Of a stretch of 64,000 nt of DNA, positions 57,794 through 64,000 are shown piece by piece. Source of the stretch: Panopea generosa (lineage: Eukaryota > Mollusca > Bivalvia > Adapedonta > Hiatellidae). Where the stretch lies: assembly GCA_029582155.1 (NCBI GenBank), contig CM055895.1, positions 60,613,078-60,677,077 of the forward strand, read 5' to 3'. The stretch's first letter is position 1. Each line of letters starts with the position of its first letter. The position numbers and the translations under genes are program-made. A model generated the notes under the pieces. That model did no database searches. It had not been told where the DNA came from and saw only the letters and a list, made by a program, of their open reading frames with translations.

Positions 57794-60700
57794 GCTTTAA
57801 ACAATAAAACAATAACCTGTTTTACAGGACCATAACTCAGATATTAGAGAAACAAGTATAACGTTATTTTAATATATTTATAATATTTTCATTTATACAC
57901 CCCATGTATTTGAGTTTTCATTTCTTGTCTTTGCTATGCGTGCTGATGTATTGGTACGCTATTGTTTGTTTTAATAAGGTATGCACTATGCTTTAAACCA
58001 AAATAAACAATTCTGTATTCATTTATAATAAAAATCCTGCTAACAAAAAACATGTTCGGGCGGATAGTAATTCAATAATTTAATGTACTGCCAAACTAAG
58101 CTACTATGACACGACCCCTAAACACGTTTAACCAGACTCTGCAACTGTTAAATAAGTGTATTTGTTCTGAACCCGACGCGACTCTTTTAACAATTAAGTT
58201 GGTAGGTAAACATTGTATTTGTTATTGCCTCACCCCCACCTCTCATAATCAACTCGTTATACTCATCATATATCTGCTACATGAAAATACATTCTAAGTA
58301 AACTAAAGCTTTTAAATATTCAATGGAAATAAAATTAACTTACCAACTAATTAAGGTTAACCAAGTAACACATACCAAATATCGACCATCCAGTAATCGT
58401 AAAGCTTGTTTAATATATAAAATTTGTGCATGCATCTTAGTATGCATACGTCAACGGAAATTGTATACGGAAAGTAAATCACTTTAACACGGACTATAAA
58501 TTGCTTCATTGGCAAAACACTCAATCAACAATATGCCTAAATGCAGCAAAATGGATACAATAAAATCCTGTTCATCACAAACTTTAAATAAAAATAGAAT
58601 GTTGTATTCGTTATGCTAATTTAAAAAATGTGATTTTTGCAATTCAGTTTCGGCTTTAATTTCATTTTAGTTTCATATTAGTTTCAGTGGTATAGCTTAC
58701 TTATACCGTTTTAAATACATGTATAAATTTTATTATAACTGTTATTGTAAATATCAAATAACAAATGTACGGGCACGTGAAAACGGACTGGACGGGAGGG
58801 TTTACGCTTTAGTCTCAACATTTCCTTGCATGATAATACATATATGAACGCACATTGACCTTCCCGACAAGACCATATCTCAGATGCACCCGTGTGCATA
58901 CACAAACTGATGCGCTGTTTGTAAACTAATATGCATGCGCTTCGGACAGACAATACTTTCTTAGGCATTCATATGCATGTCGTTATGAATTTCAGATTCG
59001 CCGCGGCCGCATCGAAACACGTGCATCTTCTGACAAAAGGGAAAAAAATGTGTTTAAATACAAAGCAACACTCCAATAAGGTCATATGAAATCGGGCACT
59101 ATCCTATTCGCAATGCAAGTTAAATGACTTAAGGTCACACTGGCAATTTAGATGAAGTCATATTTAGTAGTATTTTTTATTCTGTATTGTACCTACAAGA
59201 ACGCCATTTGGTATCATTTGGTATCATTTAAAATACCCATTCTAATAGTTCCCTGGACAAACATGATTTGAGAGCCATATGGAATATATCGCTATAGGCG
59301 TATTGAACAAATTGTAAACTACTGGCATCATGCTGAGAGCTCCTACTTAATCCCCACAAACACTACATGAACACCATAATTCCCCAAACACTACATGCAC
59401 ACCATGTGGTAGTGTGCAATACCATGCCAATTGTGTTTTCACACTTCACTCCAATTTGCATAGATCACCCCTGGTTTTATGACCCGAGGGTTTATGACAG
59501 GATGTATGTAACAGTGCATCATATTATGGTTAATTATTAATTCTATCACTTTCAGTTAATTAGTGGGTCTATTAATCATTCAATTCAATTTAAATACGAA
59601 ATCTATAAAAAAAATCCTAAACTATTATGTGTATTTATATATAAGAAATTTAAAAATATCTCTTCCATAAACTTGTGCTTATATAATGTTTATAATATTA
59701 TTTAATGTTACCTTTCATTACAAGTTCACAAGGAAAAGTCTAAAATATGGTTAATATTTATTTTTGTTTTCATTTTTCATAAATGATTCATATCTAAGTT
59801 GTATTTTGCTAACATAAAATACTCTATACAGTTAAAAAAGTGAAATTGATGACATAAACTAAGAAAAACTAAAAAAAAAATGGCGGTAATGGCCCCTAGC
59901 CTAGGCAGTTCTTATCATATCCTATAAACCCACTTTGAAAGATTCTAAAGCAAGAAATCACAGTATGAACTGAAACTTGACATGTACTAAACAGGAGGCA
60001 TTTCAAGAATGAAACTGAATTAATTTTACCATTTTTTAGATGGATTTTATATAATACACAAAACAAAAATAACAATAAAACTGAACCACATTGGTCCATG
60101 ATGATATACTTTTAGATTGTCACTGACCCCTTCTTTTCGATAAAATATGTATACTTAATATGTAAGTTATAGCTGTTAATAAAGCATTGCATCAAATTCA
60201 TCCGAAGAGGAGATAGTGTTATTAAAAATGGTGATAATAGTTCCATTTCTGCTCGTAGAAGATACGAATTTTTCTCCCACAAGGTCCGAGGGCCGTTATT
60301 AATTCCGAGCCGATTATCACCTCCCGGCCCGGCTCTGTCGTATATCAATGTCTTTAATACACATGTTTGGTTGCACTACTAAAATAGAGTAAATACATTT
60401 TCACTCACCAGCACTGTTATTACTAAAGGCACTGTTCATTCGTCAGGAGCGTGCCTGGACCGTAATGTGAGATACGCACAAAACGTAGGAGGGAGGGGTT
60501 CGAGGGCATCCCCCTCACCCCTGATTTTTTTTCATTCTACATGGCCCTAGGTGAGTTTTGGTGTATATTTTACAATTCTAAAACGCCTATGTACCACTAT
60601 TAATTGGACAATTTAAACACATATATACATTTACTAGCATAATATACATATATACATTTTCAAGCGCAACTGTAAAATATTAGTTCTTTATTTGTAATGA

Positions 60701-61100
60701 TCAAATAGTGTTTTTCGGTAGTTTTCCTAAACGTACGGATCCCGGGATTTTTTAGCTCTATATTGCCGGACATGTGAATATTTGGCGCATCTTTTACAAC
60801 ATTGAAACGCCTACATATCACTATATTAATAAATCAAGTTGTATTTTCCAATGACATGTACAGCATGTATTAATTGAGTAGTTTAAACGCAAACATGTTA
60901 CATCTACTAGTTTATCAATAACAACACTGACGATTTCTGAAAAATGTTGTTTAGCTAAGACATTAATAATGGATAAATTTTAATGACCATTCCCTCTCTG
61001 GGGCAAAATGTTGCTTTTCGCTTTTCAAAAGTGACTGAACGCATGGCGGGTCATCTATAAAACATAATCATAGAGATAGAGAGGTCAACACGGAGAACGG
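57794..61100. other. Unassigned AT-rich region
   Basis: No gene was supported. ORFs of 61-85 codons (58106-58297, 58711-58968, 59896-60099, 60112-60348) have no recognisable motifs. 58344-58420 contains the candidate distal first exon discussed for 40380. 60240-60340 resembles the dispersed sequence near 44760-45060. Confidence 0.45.
58344..58420 (-). promoter_or_regulatory. Candidate distal promoter and first exon (copy 2 side)
   Basis: On the minus strand an AT run (TTATATATTAAACAAGC) is followed by GTTG|GTAAGTTAATTTTATT. The donor side matches 40380 (GTAAGTAAATTTCATTTTATT), and AACAAGC is shared. Lies outside the near-identical duplication. Confidence 0.3.
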
Positions 61101-61104
61101 ATAT

Positions 61105-61283
61105 TATGCAGTCCCCCATTAATGCTTCAAATAAAAGGACAGCCAGTTAACCGTTTTACCACTTTATTGTTCTTGCACAAACTGACAAGGTATGGATTTG
61201 TGATAACTTGTGCAAGAACAATAAAGTGGTAAAACGGTTAACTGGCTGTCCTTTTATTTGAAGCATTAATGGGGGACTGCATA
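61105..61283. repeat. Perfect 76-bp inverted repeat with 27-bp loop
   Basis: 61105-61180 (TATGCAGTCCCCCATTAATG ... TTGTTCTTGCACAA) is the exact reverse complement of 61208-61283, 76 of 76 positions by eye. It lies in the presumed LTR end of the BEL/Pao element and includes an AATAAAAGG poly(A)-signal-like motif in each arm. Confidence 0.97.
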
Positions 61284-61451
61284 GTAAATAGACCATAAGG
61301 GCACTAAAATAGCCAATATACAACCATGTTGAACCAAGCGACAGGATTCAATCCAATATGGCTGCCTCCTGCGAAGCCGCGAGGTGTAAAGACCAAAAAT
61401 AGTGGAAAGTAACGGAAAGGATGGCACGTACTAAACAGCACACTCCCCACA
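61183..61451 (-). mobile_element. Tentative 3' LTR of the BEL/Pao element
   Basis: On the minus strand, about 300 bp after the pol stop, TGTGGGGAGTGTGCTG begins a 269-bp stretch that could end TTGTCA at 61183 (TG...CA ends) and contains AAATAAAAGG. No second LTR is in the window and no clear polypurine tract was seen, so the borders are guesses. Confidence 0.35.
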
Positions 61452-61756
61452 TGATATCTATATTATAATGATATCACTCTTAACTATCAAAATTTTCAAA
61501 CACAAATAACAAAGTTTTATAAATGCTTAAGATACAATTTTGACTTAAAAGTTTTACTGTAAACAATTTTATGACAAACTTATTTTAAGTGCAAACGGAG
61601 CCTAGCTTAAGAAAAGAATATCATGAGTCCTGATGTAGGATAAAGCAGGTAATACTGGATACCATAACAGAAACATTGAAAATTGTACTTTCTCAACTTA
61701 TACCTGACTAAATAACACTTCAAATCTCAAGTGGCCTGGGAAAGCTTGTTGCTTTC

Positions 61757-63898
61757 TTAATATCTGATAAGTACAACAACCTCAACTACAGGCCTGACTA
61801 GACAAGTCTGCTTTCCTTCTCTCATAATGCAGACCTCAACTTTACGCACCCGACCGTCTGCGCTTGGAAATACACGTGATACTCGTCCCATTGGCCAACA
61901 ATTTCTAGCAACTTCTTTGTCCTTAAGCAAGACAACATCATCTACTTTGACTGGTGTTTGATCATTGTGCCATTTCGTTCTAGTCTGCAATGACTGAAGA
62001 AATTCACGCCGCCATTTTAACCAGAACTGATCTGCCAAGTACCTCACCCGTTTCCACTGATCTTTGTACATGTCCTTGAAAGACAAACCGCCTAATGGTT
62101 GCTGATCATTGTTAAGCTTCAAGGTCAATAATGCTGAAGGACTAAGGACTTCTGGACAATCTGGGTCAGAAGAGATGGGGACAATAGGTCTTGCATTGAT
62201 GATTGCACCAACCTCTGCCATAAGTGTGACTATAACATCATGAGTAAGGTTGTGAGTACCAGAGAGCAACGACTCTAAAATACGTCTTGTTAACCCAATC
62301 ATTCGCTCCCATACGCCTCCCATATGGGAGCTGTGTGGCGTGTTAAACAGCCAAACACAACCTGACCCCAAAAGAAAACCCTTGGTTCTCTCATCCTCAA
62401 CATTGATAGCTTCTGCATTGATCAAATCTGTAGCCCCTACAAAATTTGTACCTCGATCAGAACGGAAAAGTGTCACTTTGCCTCTGATAGCTATGAGTCG
62501 GCGGAGTGCATTGACAAAGGCGGAGGACGACATCTCATCTATAACCTCTATATGTACAGCACGTATAGACAAACATATGAATAGTACCGCCCAACGCTTG
62601 GCACTGGCTTGAGACCCTCGAGTTTTCCTGAAGACAACCTGCCAAGGTCCAAATACATCTACCCCAACCTGTGAAAAGGGTGCAGACTCTACTGTTCTAT
62701 CTACGGGCAGATCAGACATTTTCTGATTTTCAATCCTTCCCCTGAGTTTCTTACAGGGTACGCAATGGAAGATATAGGAAGTTACAGCACGCCTACCACC
62801 TATTACCCAATAGCCACCCTGCCTAATAGCTCCTTCTGTAAGCAAGCGTCCTTGATGATGGACAGATTCATGAAACTTTCTAATGATCAATGTAGTAACA
62901 TGATGTTTGGCTGACAAAATAATGGGATGCTTTTCCTCCATTGGCAAACTGCTATTGCTAAGACGACCCCCCACTCGGAGCAAACCAAACTCATCCAAGA
63001 AAGGATTCAATGACAATAAAAGACTATCACTATCCAACTGTTCCTCAGAACACAATGTGGCAACATCTGTGGGAAAGCATGCAAATTGGACTTCTTTGAT
63101 AACCAAACGCTTCGCTCTGTCATTATTTTGAACCAATCTTGATTGGGGACAAGCATGCCAGCCACTGCAAGTGGAGTTCTTCCTGAATGACATAGCTACA
63201 TGTATCAAAATCGACACTGAAATTACTAGCCTATCCCAAGAAGAAAAACGCTCAAACCTATCAGATCCTAAACAACCCTTTACGGAAACACCCGTAGAAA
63301 GAGCAGTTACATTAGCACGAATCTCAGAGTCTATGTTGGGATCAAACAAGGGATAGAACTCTGGCACTCTAGTTTTTTGGGCTGTAAGGAAAGGTGGTCC
63401 TAATAGCCAAGAACTATCTACTAAAAATGATGAGAAAGCACCTCTAGTACCAATATCTGCAGGATTCTTATCGGACGGCACATACTGCCATTGCATCGGA
63501 CTACTCACATGCCTTATCTTGTAAACCCGGTTACTGACATATGTATAAAACCTACGAGACTGGTTACAAATATAGCCGAGTACAACTCGACTGTCTGAGT
63601 AGAACCTAGTATGACTGATCTCAATGTCTAGATTCTCAACGACCATCTGATACAGCTCTGTAGCTAGAACAGCTCCACAGAGTTCTAACCTTGGGATGGT
63701 GTGACCATTAGAAGGGGCAACCTTGACCTTTCCAAGTATGAAGCTAGACTGTTTTATACCACTGCTAGAAACTGCCACAAGAAATACTACTGCTGCAATA
63801 GCCTTCTCTGAGGCATCAGAAAATATGTGCAGCTCAAACCCTGACATCTTTGTAATAGACAACTTGAACAGACTCCTGGGAATCTTAACACACTGCAT
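61757..63898 (-). mobile_element. BEL/Pao LTR retrotransposon pol: RNase H, integrase, C-terminal domain
   Basis: A 713-codon open frame. RNase H: Asp28 in IFSDAS, Glu72 in PRLELCGA, Asp102 in FYSDSR, and DKNPADIGTRG, the BEL/Pao hallmark. Integrase zinc domain: His347/His348 region with Cys379 and Cys382. Integrase core triad: Asp414 (VGVDVFG), Asp481 (SDRGTNF) and Glu531 (GGVWERM). A DUF5641-like C-terminus follows (NCWPMGRVSRVFPSADGRVR). All catalytic residues are present. Protein homology continues upstream of the first Met to about 63960 (DDPLPPDTEVRWQNWL) but is interrupted by TAG at 63962-63960 where Trp is usual, with further stops beyond. The RT, protease and gag parts lie outside the window, so the element is probably defective. 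Confidence 0.95.
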
Positions 63899-64000
63899 GT
63901 CACTAATACTGTCTAACCAATTTTGCCACCTGACCTCAGTGTCAGGAGGTAATGGGTCATCCTAATCTACTCCACTAGACACTATCTCTCAGAATCAGCC

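Noticed and set aside
62340-63965. Plus-strand ORFs across the BEL/Pao element
   Set aside because: Antisense shadows of the 713-codon pol frame.

Overview
This looks like nuclear DNA of an invertebrate, most likely a mollusc and possibly a bivalve. Support: intron-containing genes with GT-AG junctions, several families of decayed LINEs, tRNA-derived SINEs, a BEL/Pao LTR retrotransposon, AT-rich unique sequence, and a very high load of minisatellites. The species assignment is inference. No operons, RBSs or prokaryotic features are present. About a third of the window is tandem repeat.

Layout. 1-7.7 kb: a decayed LINE (+), a 42-bp minisatellite, a 2.3-kb inverted-repeat element with a repeatedly conserved small ORF, a second decayed LINE (-), and a short repeat of ~170-bp units. 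7.7-16.8 kb: a compound satellite, with a 21-bp array (+ orientation), a 26-bp array, a short linker, and the same 21-bp array in opposite orientation (A-B-A'). 16.8-22.7 kb: mostly unassigned sequence with a LINE tail. 22.8-32.3 kb: a 78-bp minisatellite of roughly 120 units. 32.3-36.8 kb: five exons of a gene on the minus strand. 37-49 kb: SINEs, tandem repeats, a LINE ORF2 3' fragment and two palindromes. 47.65-56.9 kb: a second, largely near-identical copy of the gene, broken by mutations, with a 57-bp minisatellite (49.1-52.15 kb) in its last intron. 57.8-61.1 kb: no gene seen. 61.1-64 kb: a perfect 76-bp inverted repeat and the RNase H/integrase end of a BEL/Pao element (-).

The central biology is a tandem pair of genes for a secreted TenA/thiaminase-II-like protein (heme-oxygenase-like fold). 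Exons were found by reading the minus strand. Their splice phases agree at every junction: 64, 219, 136, 193, 103 and 86 nt, giving 266 residues if the last exon is taken from copy 2. Copy 1 is open through exons 1-5, but its last exon was not found. Copy 2 has all six exons but carries a TAA in exon 2 and a 1-nt deletion in exon 5. The copies are almost identical from inside exon 4 through the promoter, then diverge sharply within exon 4, a mosaic pattern suggesting gene conversion or a recent duplication breakpoint.

The most unusual observation is that the 78-bp minisatellite filling the intron after exon 5 of copy 1 is built from that exon-intron junction itself. Each well-conserved unit carries the last ~13 nt of exon 5 plus its 5' splice site, so the pre-mRNA would contain on the order of a hundred decoy copies of its own donor site. 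Copy 2 has an unrelated 57-bp minisatellite in the same place.
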